The notes: generated by a model not told the origin, from the sequence alone. DNA of 64,000 bases from Paenibacillus sp. JJ-100 (GCF_948329825.1 NZ_CAOJCM010000005.1:1-64000), one strand, 5' to 3'; shown: positions 39,775 through 51,173, counted from the stretch's first letter. Made by a program: numbers and translations.

Positions 39775-40437
39775 TTAGTGCTTGTCTTGCTGAATCCCAT
39801 CAACCACTTCATTCTCATTCTCTGAATCGGATTCCACGGGCGCATACTTATCTATGCGAGCATGACGCGTAATGATATCCCACAGTTCTTCCTTTCCCAG
39901 ACCTTCCTCAGATGAAAAAGGGACAAATAAGTCGCCCGAGCGAAGACCCAGAGCTTCCTTGATCATTTTAATATGTTTGCCTCTACGTGTCTTCGGAATC
40001 TTGTCCATCTTCGTAGCAACAACGACCAATGGCAATCCATGGTGGCGCAGCCACTCATGCATCATCTTGTCGTCCTTAGACGGCTCATGTCTCATGTCTA
40101 CCATCTGCATGACCAGTTTCAACTCATCACGTTGCAGTAAGTACTTCTCCATCATTTTACCCCAGGCAAAACGCTGCTCCTTGGAAACCTTCGCGTATCC
40201 ATAGCCCGGAAAATCGACGAAGTATAGATCTTGATTGATCTTGTAATAGTTCAGTTGCTGGGTTTTACCCGGAGTTGCGCTTGTACGCGCCAAATTTTTG
40301 CGGTTAATCAACCGATTAATCAGTGATGACTTGCCTACATTGGAGCGCCCGGCGAGGGCAATCTCTGGCAAGCCGTCATCTGGATATTGTTCAGGCCGAA
40401 CGGCACTAATAATGAATTCAGATTGATTCACTTTCAA
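39775..40437 (-). CDS. engB: ribosome biogenesis GTPase EngB/YsxC
   Basis: This 220-residue TRAFAC GTPase has the G1 motif [14 protein letters not shown], the G3 DFPGYGYAK and the G4 TKMDK. It is an essential factor for 50S assembly. It lies downstream of lonA as in Bacillus, with a terminator between them. The C-terminal 15 residues are acidic. Confidence 0.97.
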   Translation of the reverse strand: MKVNQSEFIISAVRPEQYPDDGLPEIALAGRSNVGKSSLINRLINRKNLARTSATPGKTQQLNYYKINQDLYFVDFPGYGYAKVSKEQRFAWGKMMEKYLLQRDELKLVMQMVDMRHEPSKDDKMMHEWLRHHGLPLVVVATKMDKIPKTRRGKHIKMIKEALGLRSGDLFVPFSSEEGLGKEELWDIITRHARIDKYAPVESDSENENEVVDGIQQDKH

Positions 40438-40615
40438 ATTGCATCTTTCCTCTCTTGAACTCCTGTCCTGCGAATATACATTTCAACATTTTATCTCGTA
40501 TTATGCCATTATTCCTTCTATCATACCAAAAAAAAGACTGTTTTACTCGGAAAAACGATGATGATGTGCAAAAAAAATGCTACAACGCCAAAATCATATC
40601 GGTTCTCAATAAAAA

Positions 40616-40651
40616 ACCGTTCTGTGGAAGCCAAAAGCTCCGCAGAACGGT
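40616..40651 (-). terminator. terminator after lonA
   Basis: ACCGTTCTG-GGAGC and GGCTTCC-CAGAACGGT form a long, nearly perfect stem with a T4 loop, followed by TTTTTT on the minus strand, 33 bases beyond the lonA stop. Confidence 0.92.
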
Positions 40652-40683
40652 CTACTCTTCATATGATACCTCTGGATATGGAA

Positions 40684-43023
40684 TTAAAGACTAATGCCTG
40701 CCTGTTCGACCAGCGCATGCTGCAGCACCTGATCCATATGGGCTACGGGCACAAATTCCACATCTTCCTTGATACTATCCGGAATGTCGCGCAAATCGCG
40801 TTCGTTATCCTTAGGCAATAATATTTTTTTATAACCCGCACGGTGGGCAGCGAGCGACTTTTCCTTCAAACCGCCAATCGGCAGCACTCGTCCGCGCAGT
40901 GTGATTTCACCAGTCATGGCAACGTCCTTGGACACATGTTTGTTCGTCAAGGCCGAGATCAACGCAGTTGCCATCGTAATCCCCGCAGATGGACCATCTT
41001 TCGGAATAGCACCCTCAGGTACATGGATGTGAATGTCGTTTTTCTCATGAAAATCAGCGGCGATACCCAACTGTGCTGCTTTGGATCGCGTATAACTGAA
41101 GGCTGCCTGAGCTGATTCTTTCATTACATCTCCCAGTTTCCCTGTCAGGGTCAACTTACCTGTTCCAGGCACGACAGTTACTTCAATAACAAGCGTATCC
41201 CCGCCTACTTCAGTCCATGCCAGCCCTGTAACCGTGCCAATCTGATCTTCCAGCTCCGCCATACCATAGCGGAATTTGCCAGGACCCAGATACTCTTTGA
41301 CATCATCTGGTGTAATGACAATCTGACCTTCTGCACCGGATACGATATTTTTAGCCGCCTTCCGGCACAATGATGCCATCTGCTGTTCCAGGTTCCGCAC
41401 ACCAGACTCACGTGTATATTCACGAATGACTTTCAGCAGACTCTCTTCTGGTATTTGCAACTGTTCTTCTTCCAGACCGTGATCCTTCTTCTGTTTCGGG
41501 AGCAAATATTTTTTGGATATTTGCAGTTTTTCCAGTTCGGTATACCCCGGGATATTCAGCATCTCCATACGATCTAGGAGCGGACGCGGAATGTTGTGCA
41601 CAGTATTCGCTGTAGTTACAAACATAACGTTCGACAAGTCAAATGGCAGCTCCACAAAGTGGTCACTAAACGTGTTGTTCTGCTCAGGATCCAGCACCTC
41701 AAGCAATGCAGCTGAAGGGTCTCCACGGAAGTCGGAAGCCATCTTGTCGATCTCATCCAGCAAAAATACAGGGTTAAGTGATCCTGCTGTTTTCATCCCC
41801 TGGATTATGCGACCTGGCATCGCTCCCACATAGGTACGACGGTGTCCACGAATCTCCGCTTCATCCCGCACACCACCGAGTGAGATACGTACGAACTCCC
41901 GTCCCAGTGATCTTGCGATCGAACGAGCTAGAGATGTTTTACCTACCCCTGGTGGTCCAACTAGACACAGGATTGGACCTTTCAACTTCTTGACGAGCTT
42001 CTGCACGGCCAGATATTCCAGTACACGCTCTTTAGGTTTCTCCAGACCGTAATGATCTGCGTTAAGCACATCTTCAGCTTTCTGGATATCTAGATCATCC
42101 TCGGTCATCTGGCTCCAAGGCAAGGCAAGCAACCAATCCACATAGTTACGGATGACGCCTCCCTCCGCAGAACTAGCCGGCATTTTCTCCAGTCGATCAA
42201 TTTCCTTCTCGACCTTTTCTTTTACCTTGTCCGGCAGGCCAAGACTTTCCATCTGATTACGAAGTTCTTCCACTTCGCCTGCACGGCCCTCTTTTTCGCC
42301 GAGTTCCTTCTGGATCGCTTTCATCTGCTCACGCAAGTAGTATTCCTTCTGGGTCTTCTCCATCTGTTTCTTCACACGCTGGCTGATCTTGCGTTCAAGT
42401 TCAAGCACTTCGCGTTCATTATTCAAGATGTCCAGCAGTTTCTCCAGACGCTCGCGAACGTCGATGGTCTCCAGAATTTCTTGTTTATCTTTGATCTTCA
42501 GAGACAGATGGCTTGTGATCACGTCTGCTAGACGCCCCGGCTCTTCAATGTCGGACACGGCCGCCAGTGTCTCGGGGGTTACTTTTTTGGACAGATTAAT
42601 ATAACTCTCGAACTGGTTCAGAACGGTACGCATGAGGGCGTCCGTCTCTGGATGTACAGTATCATCCTCAGGCAACTCCTGTGCGAGCACCTCGTAATAA
42701 TCTTCGTTGTCCGTATATTCAATAATTTCAGCCCGTTCCAAGCCCTCCACAAGTACTCGAATCGTTCCATTGGGCAGCTTCAGCATCTGTCTAACTTTAG
42801 CTACGGTCCCAATTCGAAATATATCCTCTCGTGTGGGTTCTTCAATATTTACCTCGGCTTGGGAACATAGGAGAATCAAATGTTCTTCTACCATCGCTTT
42901 TTCTAAAGCCTTGACCGATTTCTCCCGGCCCACATCGAGATGCAGCACCATACTCGGGTAGACGAGAAGTCCTCTTAAAGGCAGTAAAGGAAAACGACGA
43001 CCTTTCGTTTTGCTCGGTCCCAT
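40684..43023 (-). CDS. lonA: ATP-dependent protease Lon (LonA)
   Basis: This protein of about 779 residues has the LAN substrate-binding domain ([22 protein letters not shown]), the AAA+ module with Walker [12 protein letters not shown] and Walker B LDEIDKM, and the protease domain with the catalytic serine in [10 protein letters not shown] and the lysine near LPIGGLKEK. It degrades damaged and regulatory proteins. I chose the ATG at 43023, with GGAGGTG eight bases upstream; the longer frame adds 14 codons. Confidence 0.98.
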   Translation of the reverse strand: MGPSKTKGRRFPLLPLRGLLVYPSMVLHLDVGREKSVKALEKAMVEEHLILLCSQAEVNIEEPTREDIFRIGTVAKVRQMLKLPNGTIRVLVEGLERAEIIEYTDNEDYYEVLAQELPEDDTVHPETDALMRTVLNQFESYINLSKKVTPETLAAVSDIEEPGRLADVITSHLSLKIKDKQEILETIDVRERLEKLLDILNNEREVLELERKISQRVKKQMEKTQKEYYLREQMKAIQKELGEKEGRAGEVEELRNQMESLGLPDKVKEKVEKEIDRLEKMPASSAEGGVIRNYVDWLLALPWSQMTEDDLDIQKAEDVLNADHYGLEKPKERVLEYLAVQKLVKKLKGPILCLVGPPGVGKTSLARSIARSLGREFVRISLGGVRDEAEIRGHRRTYVGAMPGRIIQGMKTAGSLNPVFLLDEIDKMASDFRGDPSAALLEVLDPEQNNTFSDHFVELPFDLSNVMFVTTANTVHNIPRPLLDRMEMLNIPGYTELEKLQISKKYLLPKQKKDHGLEEEQLQIPEESLLKVIREYTRESGVRNLEQQMASLCRKAAKNIVSGAEGQIVITPDDVKEYLGPGKFRYGMAELEDQIGTVTGLAWTEVGGDTLVIEVTVVPGTGKLTLTGKLGDVMKESAQAAFSYTRSKAAQLGIAADFHEKNDIHIHVPEGAIPKDGPSAGITMATALISALTNKHVSKDVAMTGEITLRGRVLPIGGLKEKSLAAHRAGYKKILLPKDNERDLRDIPDSIKEDVEFVPVAHMDQVLQHALVEQAGISL

Positions 43024-43109
43024 CGCTTTCGCACCTCCAATGGCTCTCAGGTTGTAGTCATCCATTATTCTATCAAATGTTCACATAAAAAACCAATGAA
43101 GGGAATCCC

Positions 43110-44870
43110 TTAGCAGCCGCCTGAATCTGTTACCTTTCCCTGACGAGGGGACTCTGCACGCAAGAAAGAGGCCGATGCCGGAGGGAATACCTCGGGCTTG
43201 GGTGATGCAATCTCTTCCGCTACTACCTGTGATTGTTCGATTTGTGATGCTTCCGGTTTCCAATCGAACACCTCGCGAAACACATCCTGAACGGTATCTA
43301 CCGGGATCACTCGCAGGCCTTCCAGATTATCAAAAATAGACTGCCAATTCTCAGCCGGTATAATGACCGTCTTCGCACCAGCCTGGAAAGCCGCCTCTAC
43401 CTTCGCTAGTACACCACCAATCGGTTTGACACGACCGTGAATACTAATCTCACCTGTCATCGCAATCTCATGGTCTACAGGACGCCCTTGTATGGCAGAA
43501 GTAATCGCTGTTGCCATAGCTATTCCAGCAGATGGACCATCGATCGGCGTGCCTCCTGGGAAATTCACATGTAAATCGTAATCACTCGTGCGGATTCCCA
43601 TCGCTTTCAGGACGGTTAACACATTTTCAACCGAGCCCTTAGCCATACTTTTCCGCCGGAGTGTACGGGATCCGCCTCCAATCTCTTCCTCATCCACTAC
43701 TCCTGTGATGTTGATACGTCCTTGCTCTTTCGGTGCGGGAACGGCTGACACCTCGATCTCCAGAATCGTGCCCATGTTCGGCCCGTATACGGCGAGTCCA
43801 TTGACAAACCCAACCTGCGGCTTGGAAGGAACCTTCCGATCCGGTCTAGGCTGGATCTGACTGCTCCCTGCTACCCACTCCACATCAGAAGCCTGAAGAG
43901 TTTCACGCTTCTCAGTGAGTGCAAGTCCAGCTGCCAGTTGAATGATGTTGACCGCTTCGCGTCCGTTGGTCGCATATCGCTTGACCACTTCTACGGCATC
44001 CGGGCAAGGGCTAAACCCAATTTTCTGCACGGCATCCTCCGCAATTTTCCCAATCTCTTCTGGTAACAATGGACGGAAATAGACCTCCATACACCGTGAA
44101 CGTAGTGCAGGAGGAAGCTCATGAGGAGAGCGTGTCGTTGCTCCAACAAGACGAAAATCGGCTGGCAACCCATTCTGGAAAATATCGTGGATATAAGCAG
44201 GAGTATGCGTATCTTCTGAGTTATAGTACGCACTTTCCAAAAAGACCTTGCGGTCTTCCAGTACTTTCAACAGCTTATTCATCTGAATAGAATGTAATTC
44301 TCCGATTTCATCAATAAATAACATACCACCATGTGCTTTAGTTACTGCTCCTGGCTTCGGCTGTGGAATACCCGCAACCCCCATCGCTCCCGCTCCCTGA
44401 TAGATCGGATCATGAACCGAACCAATCAGCGGATCAGCAATACCTCGCTCATCAAAACGAGCCGTGGTCGCATCCAGCTCCGTGAATTTAGCATCTGCCT
44501 TGAAAGGAGAGGCTGGATTTTTTTTGGCTTCTTCTAGCACAACCCTTGCAGCTGCCGTTTTCCCCACTCCCGGCGGACCATATATGATTACATGCTGTGG
44601 ATTACCACTGCATAAAGCCGCTTTGAGGGCACGTAATCCATCTTTTTGTCCAACAATATCGTTAATTGTTGCTGGACGTGTCTTCTCTGCCAGTGGCTTG
44701 GTCAACGAGATCGAACGCAGCTTACGCAGCTTCTCTAGTTCTTTTCGCGATTCACGTTCAACCGCAGTTCTGTTTGTTTTCTGGCCTCGAAGCAGATTCC
44801 AAAAATATAGCCCAACCACCACTCCAAAAAATAACTGTATCATCATGAATACCATGCCTAGCTCACCCAT
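43110..44870 (-). CDS. lonB: ATP-dependent protease LonB
   Basis: This 586-residue protein has an N-terminal membrane segment (about residues 6-24), an AAA+ domain with [12 protein letters not shown] and a Lon protease domain (GGTPIDGPSAGIAMA, catalytic serine; IGGVLAKVEAAF, catalytic lysine region). It lacks the LonA N-terminal domain. In Bacillus LonB is a membrane-associated, forespore-expressed protease. It sits directly upstream of lonA. The C-terminal 60 residues are low-complexity and may be a variable extension. Confidence 0.95.
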   Translation of the reverse strand: MGELGMVFMMIQLFFGVVVGLYFWNLLRGQKTNRTAVERESRKELEKLRKLRSISLTKPLAEKTRPATINDIVGQKDGLRALKAALCSGNPQHVIIYGPPGVGKTAAARVVLEEAKKNPASPFKADAKFTELDATTARFDERGIADPLIGSVHDPIYQGAGAMGVAGIPQPKPGAVTKAHGGMLFIDEIGELHSIQMNKLLKVLEDRKVFLESAYYNSEDTHTPAYIHDIFQNGLPADFRLVGATTRSPHELPPALRSRCMEVYFRPLLPEEIGKIAEDAVQKIGFSPCPDAVEVVKRYATNGREAVNIIQLAAGLALTEKRETLQASDVEWVAGSSQIQPRPDRKVPSKPQVGFVNGLAVYGPNMGTILEIEVSAVPAPKEQGRINITGVVDEEEIGGGSRTLRRKSMAKGSVENVLTVLKAMGIRTSDYDLHVNFPGGTPIDGPSAGIAMATAITSAIQGRPVDHEIAMTGEISIHGRVKPIGGVLAKVEAAFQAGAKTVIIPAENWQSIFDNLEGLRVIPVDTVQDVFREVFDWKPEASQIEQSQVVAEEIASPKPEVFPPASASFLRAESPRQGKVTDSGGC

Positions 44871-45004
44871 AATTCATCATCCTCCTGTTCTATCCTTCTT
44901 CTCATCTGTGTCATGCTAATACTTGGTAGTATAGCCTTTTCAGCGAGACGTAAACGGAACAAGCAGAATTTGTGCCAGAGAATTTGTTCGATTCCATGTA
45001 AAAA

Positions 45005-45024
45005 GCCCGCCAAGAACGGCGGGC
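45005..45024 (-). terminator. terminator after ispG
   Basis: GCCCGCC, loop GTTCTT, GGCGGGC and TTTTT on the minus strand make a canonical terminator, about 100 bases past the ispG stop. Confidence 0.92.
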
Positions 45025-45122
45025 CTTCACTTTACAACTTATAAAAAATCAATGTCACCAGAATATGAGCATAGGAATCTGTTGAATCTGTTTGTACTTG
45101 TACATAAAAGATTCAATCGTAA

Positions 45123-46220
45123 TTAGTGCGAGCGTCCGGGGATAACACCTGTCTCTTCATACACTTCGACGATCTTGTCGATCTCTTTCTTCAGTTCCTC
45201 TACCATGGTCTCTTCTGGTACTTTACGAATCATCTCACCATGACGGAACAAGAGACCTTCACCGCGAGCACCAGCAATCCCGATATCCGCTTCTTTTGCT
45301 TCACCTGGACCATTAACCGCACAGCCAAGTACGGATACTTTAATCGGTACCTTTAACTTTGAGATATACTCTTCCACTTCGTTAGCAATAGAGAAGAGGT
45401 CAATATCCAGACGTCCACATGTTGGACATGAGATAAGTGTAGCAGCATTAGTAATCAGTCCAAATGTTTTGAGCAGATCGCGGGCTACTTTGATCTCTTC
45501 TACTGGATCTGCACTCAAGGAGATCCGCATTGTAGAACCAATGCCCATAGAAAGCAAAGCTCCCATGCCGGCTGAACTTTTGACCGTTCCAGAGAACAGC
45601 GTGCCTGCTTCAGTAATCCCCAGATGTAATGGATATGGAATGATCTGTGCCGCCTTAGTGTATGCTTCGATTGCCATCGGCACATCTGATGCCTTAAGGG
45701 ATACGATGATATCATGGAAATCTAGCTCTTCCAGGATTCCGATGTGGTACAACGCACTTTCAACCATAGCATCGGCTGTTGGATAACCGTACTTTTCGAG
45801 CAAGTGGTTCTCCAGAGAACCCGCATTTACCCCAATTCGAATCGGAATACCTTTCTCCTTACAAGCTTTAACAACTTCTTCGACTTTGGTACGTTTACCG
45901 ATGTTACCAGGGTTAATCCGTACCTTATCAATACCATTCTCAATAGCAAGCAAAGCCAGCTTATAGTTGAAATGAATATCCGCTACTAGCGGAATGTGAA
46001 TTCGCTTCTTAATTTCTTTAATCGCTGCCGCAGCTTCTTCATTATTCACCGTTACACGCACCACTTGGCATCCGGCTTCTTCCAGTCGCAGAATTTCTGC
46101 AACGGTCGCCTCCACGTCTGCTGTTTTAGTTGTACACATACTCTGAATAATAACTTCGTTACTGCCGCCAATAGTCAAATTCCCAACTTTAACGGGACGG
46201 GTATCTTGTCTTAAATACAT
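45123..46220 (-). CDS. ispG: (E)-4-hydroxy-3-methylbut-2-enyl-diphosphate synthase
   Basis: This protein of about 365 residues has the TIM-barrel N-terminus ([14 protein letters not shown]) and the three iron-sulfur cysteines (CPTCGR and [15 protein letters not shown]). It carries out the penultimate MEP-pathway step towards isoprenoids. The ATG at 46220 follows GGGGAG; the longer frame opens with a TTG. Its place between clpX and lonB differs from Bacillus subtilis, where these are neighbours. Confidence 0.97.
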   Translation of the reverse strand: MYLRQDTRPVKVGNLTIGGSNEVIIQSMCTTKTADVEATVAEILRLEEAGCQVVRVTVNNEEAAAAIKEIKKRIHIPLVADIHFNYKLALLAIENGIDKVRINPGNIGKRTKVEEVVKACKEKGIPIRIGVNAGSLENHLLEKYGYPTADAMVESALYHIGILEELDFHDIIVSLKASDVPMAIEAYTKAAQIIPYPLHLGITEAGTLFSGTVKSSAGMGALLSMGIGSTMRISLSADPVEEIKVARDLLKTFGLITNAATLISCPTCGRLDIDLFSIANEVEEYISKLKVPIKVSVLGCAVNGPGEAKEADIGIAGARGEGLLFRHGEMIRKVPEETMVEELKKEIDKIVEVYEETGVIPGRSH

Positions 46221-46340
46221 GAGTGATTTCTCTCCCCACAACGTCAAAGCTCCACTCTGACAAAAGACCCTATATAAGCCTTCTGCCCAAGTGGAGAACT
46301 GACAAGTCTATATTTCAAAGATCAGCTGAAGCTGTGCCAC

Positions 46341-47594
46341 TTAGGCACTCTCTTCCTGCTTATCGTCCTTTGATTGGCCAAGTTCAGGCACAACTTTTTT
46401 CTCAACAACCTCTTCGGTAATGACACAGCTAGTCACGTCTTCACGTGAAGGCACTTCATACATAATTTCGAGCATAATGCCTTCAATAATTGCACGCAAA
46501 CCACGTGCACCTGTGTTACGCTTGATGGCTTCTTTTGCAATCGCCAGCAAAGCACCTGGTTCAAACACCAGATTAACATTGTCCAGCTCAAGCAGTTTCT
46601 GGTACTGCTTCGTCAGCGCGTTTTTCGGTTCGGAAAGAATCCGTACCAACGTATCTTCGTCCAATGGCTCCAACGTAGAGATCACTGGCAAACGACCTAC
46701 GAATTCAGGAATCAAACCGAATTTCAGCAAGTCTTCCGGCAATACCATACCCAGGTATTCACCCGGTTTCAAATCTTTTTGCTCCGAAACGGTGTTAAAG
46801 CCAATGACTTTTTTACCGATCCGGCGTTTGATCATCTGCTCCAGACCGTCGAAGGCACCGCCGCAAATGAACAGAATGTTTGTTGTATCAATCTGAATGA
46901 ACTCTTGATGTGGATGCTTACGACCACCTTGTGGCGGCACGGAAGCAACGGTACCTTCAAGAATTTTCAGCAAAGCTTGTTGCACACCTTCACCGGATAC
47001 GTCACGAGTAATGGACGGGTTCTCCGATTTACGTGCCACTTTATCAATTTCATCAATATAGATAATGCCGCGTTCTGCTTTTTCCACGTCATAGTCAGCT
47101 GCTTGGATCAATTTGAGCAGAATGTTCTCCACATCCTCACCCACGTATCCTGCTTCTGTCAATGAAGTCGCATCGGCAATAGCAAAAGGAACATTCAGGA
47201 TTTTCGCCATCGTTTGTGCAAGCAACGTTTTACCCGAACCTGTAGGTCCTAACAGCAAAATGTTACTCTTGGAGAGCTCAACATCCTCAATTTTACTTTG
47301 TGTATTGATGCGTTTGTAGTGGTTGTACACCGCAACAGACAATGATTTTTTCGCTTGTTCCTGACCAATAACGTATTGATCGAGGATATCACGAATTTCT
47401 TTTGGTTTCGGAATGTCTTTCAGGTCCAGTTCTTCATCATGACCCAGTTCTTCCTCTACAATTTCGGTGCAAAGCTCGATACATTCATCACAGATGTATA
47501 CGCCTGGTCCAGCGACCAGCTTGCGAACCTGCTCCTGAGATTTACCGCAAAAAGAGCATTTCAGTTGCCCTTTCTCATCGTTAAATTTAAACAT
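46341..47594 (-). CDS. clpX: ClpX, ATPase subunit of the ClpXP protease
   Basis: This 417-residue protein has an N-terminal zinc-binding domain with CSFCGK and CDECIELC, an AAA+ domain with [13 protein letters not shown] and DEIDK, and the IGF-type loop for ClpP docking (KKVIGFN). It unfolds substrates for ClpP, encoded 12 bases upstream. Confidence 0.98.
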   Translation of the reverse strand: MFKFNDEKGQLKCSFCGKSQEQVRKLVAGPGVYICDECIELCTEIVEEELGHDEELDLKDIPKPKEIRDILDQYVIGQEQAKKSLSVAVYNHYKRINTQSKIEDVELSKSNILLLGPTGSGKTLLAQTMAKILNVPFAIADATSLTEAGYVGEDVENILLKLIQAADYDVEKAERGIIYIDEIDKVARKSENPSITRDVSGEGVQQALLKILEGTVASVPPQGGRKHPHQEFIQIDTTNILFICGGAFDGLEQMIKRRIGKKVIGFNTVSEQKDLKPGEYLGMVLPEDLLKFGLIPEFVGRLPVISTLEPLDEDTLVRILSEPKNALTKQYQKLLELDNVNLVFEPGALLAIAKEAIKRNTGARGLRAIIEGIMLEIMYEVPSREDVTSCVITEEVVEKKVVPELGQSKDDKQEESA

Positions 47595-47606
47595 GAAACC
47601 ACCCCT

Positions 47607-48197
47607 TTAGGAATTGATCGGTCTGCTGAGCACCTGGTCAATAATGCCGTACGTTTTCGCTTCTTCAGCACTCATGAAAAAGTCACGGTCTGTATCCCGC
47701 TCAATTTTATCAAGGGGCTGACCTGTACGATCAACATATATTTGATTCAGTTTCTGACGAGTTTTAATGATCCATTCTGCGTGGATTTTAATATCCGCAG
47801 CCTGTCCCTGAACACCGCCAAGTGGCTGGTGTATCATGACTTCGCTGTTCGTAAGCGCATATCTTTTACCAGGAGCACCTGCGGTCAGTAACAGAGAACC
47901 CATGCTCGCTGCCATTCCTACACAAATGGTTGATACATCCGGTTGGATAAATTGCATCGTATCGTATATACCCATCCCTGCCGTAACAGAACCACCAGGT
48001 GAATTAATGTACAAGCTGATATCCTTCTCGGGATCATCGGCTGCCAAAAACAAAAGCTGAGCTATGACAAGATTGGCTACATCGTCATCAATCGCACTGG
48101 TCAGAAAAATAATGCGATCCTTCAGCAAACGTGAATATATATCGTAAGAACGCTCGCCCCGATTGGTTTGTTCAACAACCATTGGCACCAGACTCAT
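47607..48197 (-). CDS. clpP: ClpP proteolytic subunit
   Basis: This 196-residue serine protease has Ser98 in [12 protein letters not shown], His123 in MIHQPLGG and Asp172, giving a complete catalytic triad at the usual positions. It forms tetradecamers that work with ClpX. In Bacillus subtilis clpP lies elsewhere, but clpP-clpX neighbours are common in other bacteria. Confidence 0.98.
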   Translation of the reverse strand: MSLVPMVVEQTNRGERSYDIYSRLLKDRIIFLTSAIDDDVANLVIAQLLFLAADDPEKDISLYINSPGGSVTAGMGIYDTMQFIQPDVSTICVGMAASMGSLLLTAGAPGKRYALTNSEVMIHQPLGGVQGQAADIKIHAEWIIKTRQKLNQIYVDRTGQPLDKIERDTDRDFFMSAEEAKTYGIIDQVLSRPINS

Positions 48198-48259
48198 GAG
48201 ACCAACCTCTTTTCTACATGTAATTAGACATAGGCTGACTGTAAAGCAAACCCAAAATT

Positions 48260-48288
48260 ATTTTAACATGTTCCTGTGACAATGTCAT
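48260..48288 (-). promoter_or_regulatory. promoter of clpP-clpX
   Basis: On the minus strand ATGACA (48288-48283), a 17-base spacer and TAAAAT (48265-48260), about 60 bases before the clpP start. Confidence 0.65.
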
Positions 48289-48520
48289 TTTTCAAGAATC
48301 ACGTCATCTTAAGCATGTTTACGATTTAGCCTGATCATATTTAACCATGTTTTCTATGTATGTGCAAATTACATCCATCCTATGCCGTCTAGGCCTTTTT
48401 TTATTTTATACCCAGGCTAAATGGTATGAAATCTACAAAAATGGGCAACATGCCAAGAAAAACAAATCAACATCCATATCAATACTCATTTTTCTATAAA
48501 ATGGATGTATCAATTTAAAA

Positions 48521-48550
48521 ATAAGGCACGCAATGATTCACGTGCCTTAT
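48521..48550 (-). terminator. terminator after tig
   Basis: ATAAGGCACG and CGTGCCTTAT pair perfectly across a ten-base loop, with TTTTTAAATT after it on the minus strand. Confidence 0.9.
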
Positions 48551-48584
48551 CATTTATGAAGCTGTCACATTCGCACAGCTTGTC

Positions 48585-49925
48585 TTATTTTTTGTCAGCT
48601 TTTGCAGGAGCTTCTTCAGCTGGAGCTTCAACCGGCTCAACAACTTTGCTGTTCTCCACGAGAACGTCGATTGTTTTGCGCAGTTTCACTTCATCACGAA
48701 GACTGTCGAGGGAACCATTACCTTCAAGGATACCACGGATCTCTTCCGCAGGACGCTTGTAAGATTCAGCCATTTTCTCGAGTTCTTGATTCACTTCTTC
48801 ATCGGAAACTTCGATCTTTTCTGCGTTACCTACTGCTTCAAGCACCAGGTTGTTACGAACACGTTTCGCAGCATCATCTTGCATTTGTGCTCTCAAGTCA
48901 GCTTGTGTCTGACCGGAGAAGCTCAAGAACATCTCAAGGTTCATCCCTTGGTTGCGAAGACGGTTGTCGAAATCGCGCATCATGTTCTGTACTTCGCTGT
49001 CAACCATTGCAGAAGGGATGTCCACTTCAGCGTTTTCAGCTACTTTTTCTACAACTGCATTTTCCTGTGCAGCTTTGAACTCATCTTCTTTACGGGATTC
49101 CAGTTGTTTCTTGAGATCAGCTTTGTACTCTTCAAGTGTATCGAATTCACTAACATCTTTGGCAAACTCATCATCCAGTTCTGGAAGCTGTTTGCGTTTG
49201 ATTTCGTGAACTTTCACTTTGAATACCGCTTGTTTACCAGCCAATTCAGCTGCATGGTAGCTCTCTGGGAAAGTTACTTCCACGTCTTTGAAGTCACCTG
49301 TGGACAAGCCTACAACTTGCTCTTCAAATCCAGGAATGAATGTGTTGGAACCCAGCTCCAAGGAGTAACGCTCTGCTTTACCACCTTCGAAAGGTACACC
49401 ATCAACAGAACCGTCGAAGTCGATTACAGCTACGTCGCCGTTTGCTGCAGCACCTTCGTCAATGACAACCAGCTCAGCATGACGCTGTTGCAGACGCTCC
49501 AGCTCTTCTGCTACTTCAGCATCAGTAACTTCACCTTTAGCTACAGCAACTTCGATTCCTTTGTAGTCACCCAGAGTAACTTCAGGTTTCACTGTTACTT
49601 TCGCTTTAAATTTGAAGGATTGTCCTTTAGCGAATTGCTCGATGTCTACATCAGGACGATCGACTGGGAAGATATCCGTTTGATCGATTGCTTCTGTATA
49701 AGCTTCAGGAAGCAAAATATCGATTGCATCCTGGTAAAGGCTCTCCACTCCGAAGCGAGCTTCAAAGATTGGACGTGGCACTTTACCTTTACGGAATCCA
49801 GGTACGTTTGCTTGTTTTACTACTTTATTAAAAGCTTTATCGAGTGCTTCAGTTACACGATCAGCACTGACTTCAACCTCAAGAACCCCAAGGTTCTTCT
49901 CTATCTTTTCCCAAGTTGCTTTCAT
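48585..49925 (-). CDS. tig: trigger factor
   Basis: This 446-residue protein has the ribosome-binding N-terminal domain with VPGFRKGKVPR (the signature loop), a central FKBP-type peptidyl-prolyl isomerase domain and a C-terminal helical chaperone domain. It meets nascent chains at the ribosome exit. The last 15 residues are Ala/Glu/Lys-rich. Its place upstream of clpP-clpX is common. Confidence 0.98.
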   Translation of the reverse strand: MKATWEKIEKNLGVLEVEVSADRVTEALDKAFNKVVKQANVPGFRKGKVPRPIFEARFGVESLYQDAIDILLPEAYTEAIDQTDIFPVDRPDVDIEQFAKGQSFKFKAKVTVKPEVTLGDYKGIEVAVAKGEVTDAEVAEELERLQQRHAELVVIDEGAAANGDVAVIDFDGSVDGVPFEGGKAERYSLELGSNTFIPGFEEQVVGLSTGDFKDVEVTFPESYHAAELAGKQAVFKVKVHEIKRKQLPELDDEFAKDVSEFDTLEEYKADLKKQLESRKEDEFKAAQENAVVEKVAENAEVDIPSAMVDSEVQNMMRDFDNRLRNQGMNLEMFLSFSGQTQADLRAQMQDDAAKRVRNNLVLEAVGNAEKIEVSDEEVNQELEKMAESYKRPAEEIRGILEGNGSLDSLRDEVKLRKTIDVLVENSKVVEPVEAPAEEAPAKADKK

Positions 49926-49989
49926 TGTATACTTTCCCCTCCAAAATTCACATGTTCACGTAGGCAATCACGCACAAAATAACCATTTT

Positions 49990-50018
49990 AGTATAAACAA
50001 GTTTACATTCTTTTTCAA
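49990..50018 (-). promoter_or_regulatory. promoter of tig
   Basis: On the minus strand TTGAAA (50018-50013), 17 bases, TATACT (49995-49990), about 65 bases before the gene. A small hairpin (CAAGGG/CCCTTG, 50016-50031) overlaps the -35 box and may help to end the preceding transcript. Confidence 0.7.
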
Positions 50019-50059
50019 GGGGATTCCCTTGATACCATTTAAGGTAAACGTTTTAACCC

Positions 50060-50995
50060 TTAATGTCCATCCAAACCGGCAGAAACAAACTGCTTTATGG
50101 AGCGATAGGCTTGCTCGAGCCGAAACCTCATTGCACCTGTCACAGCGTACATCGAGCGTGTATTCTCTTCATCATGGGAGCCACCCAGGCTGTCTGCCAC
50201 TGTCATATGTAGTGCGGCGGCCCAAATATCTGCCATTGCATCATTTTGTTCCAGCATAGACTGGTAATCCCGAGTTCCATAGACGGCCATAACATATTGT
50301 ATCCACAGTTCTTGAGCAAAATAAAATAGAGTAGGTTCATGAACCTCCGTCTGATCTGCTACTCGTTCCAGAATCTGCACAATCGGAAGCGGGAACTCTT
50401 CTGGTTTAAGCGGAACGTCAGCAAGATCAATCTCTACCTCTTCGTCACCTCTCGTAAACCGAACGATGTCTTGCCGGCCTCTGCGGCGAAGCGTTTGAAG
50501 CACCCTGAACTGTAATAACGGATGAAGCGTTTTGGTCTGAAGCCACTGAACCAGTTCTTCATCTACCTTGGGAACATCCAGAAATGCCAGTTGTTCCAGC
50601 GCCAGCATGGTTTGTTCAGACAGTGGTCCTTCCATAACTGTGCGTAGCAACTTATCAGCATAACCGTCGTCTTGCGCAAGTTTGGACTTGGCATGTTGTC
50701 TGGCCATCTCTTCCTCGCTGACGTCTTCTTCCTCTTCTTCACTTATGGTCGGTGTATCCATTCCTTCATATTGAGGAAACGCCGCCTGCAGCCATTCCAG
50801 CAAAGCCCGCCACTCATCATAGTGACGTTCTTCCTGCCCTTGGCATTGCAGCAAAAAGCGAAGCAATTCCATTGCTTCACCATTACGTTCATTTTCAAGC
50901 ATAACCGTCAGTTGGATCTGATAATAGTCCAGCGTCTTTGGAAACAGCACGATCTTATTGTTGTGCTCATTGTCCGGGGTCGTGGATTCCTTGAT
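50060..50995 (-). CDS. YsoA-like protein of probable TPR type
   Basis: This protein of about 311 residues lies upstream of tig, where Bacillus encodes the TPR-containing YsoA. The sequence is helical and acidic (Glu-rich near residue 90) with repeated Leu-rich helix pairs; I recognise no catalytic motif. The function is unknown. The start is unusual: the perfect AGGAGG at 51008-51003 is followed seven bases later by ATC, not ATG, GTG or TTG, at 50995. A conventional alternative, ATG at 51040, lacks a binding site and would place the Shine-Dalgarno sequence inside the coding region. Confidence 0.75.
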   Translation of the reverse strand: MKESTTPDNEHNNKIVLFPKTLDYYQIQLTVMLENERNGEAMELLRFLLQCQGQEERHYDEWRALLEWLQAAFPQYEGMDTPTISEEEEEDVSEEEMARQHAKSKLAQDDGYADKLLRTVMEGPLSEQTMLALEQLAFLDVPKVDEELVQWLQTKTLHPLLQFRVLQTLRRRGRQDIVRFTRGDEEVEIDLADVPLKPEEFPLPIVQILERVADQTEVHEPTLFYFAQELWIQYVMAVYGTRDYQSMLEQNDAMADIWAAALHMTVADSLGGSHDEENTRSMYAVTGAMRFRLEQAYRSIKQFVSAGLDGH

Positions 50996-51173
50996 AGGAG
51001 CACCTCCTCTGTTCCTGAATCTCCAGCGGGAATCGACCATGAATAGATATATATCAAAGAATATGGATCTATTTTCTAAGTTCTTCTGATATTCTAACAT
51101 AACCCTAATTAGAAAGAAAAAAACGTTACGGCCGCCAAATATCATATCCGAAAATGAACCAAAAATAAAACAA

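Larger units (their letters stand above)
48198..48584. other. intergenic region between tig and clpP
   Basis: The 387-base gap contains the tig terminator at its right and a clpP promoter at its left. I found no CtsR heptad pair. Otherwise A/T-rich; no gene seen. Confidence 0.6.

Noticed and set aside
48786..49982. A 398-codon open frame on the plus strand
   Set aside because: It is the antisense of tig; its length comes from the biased codon use of trigger factor. The translation is dominated by Phe, Cys and Ser and has no known motif.
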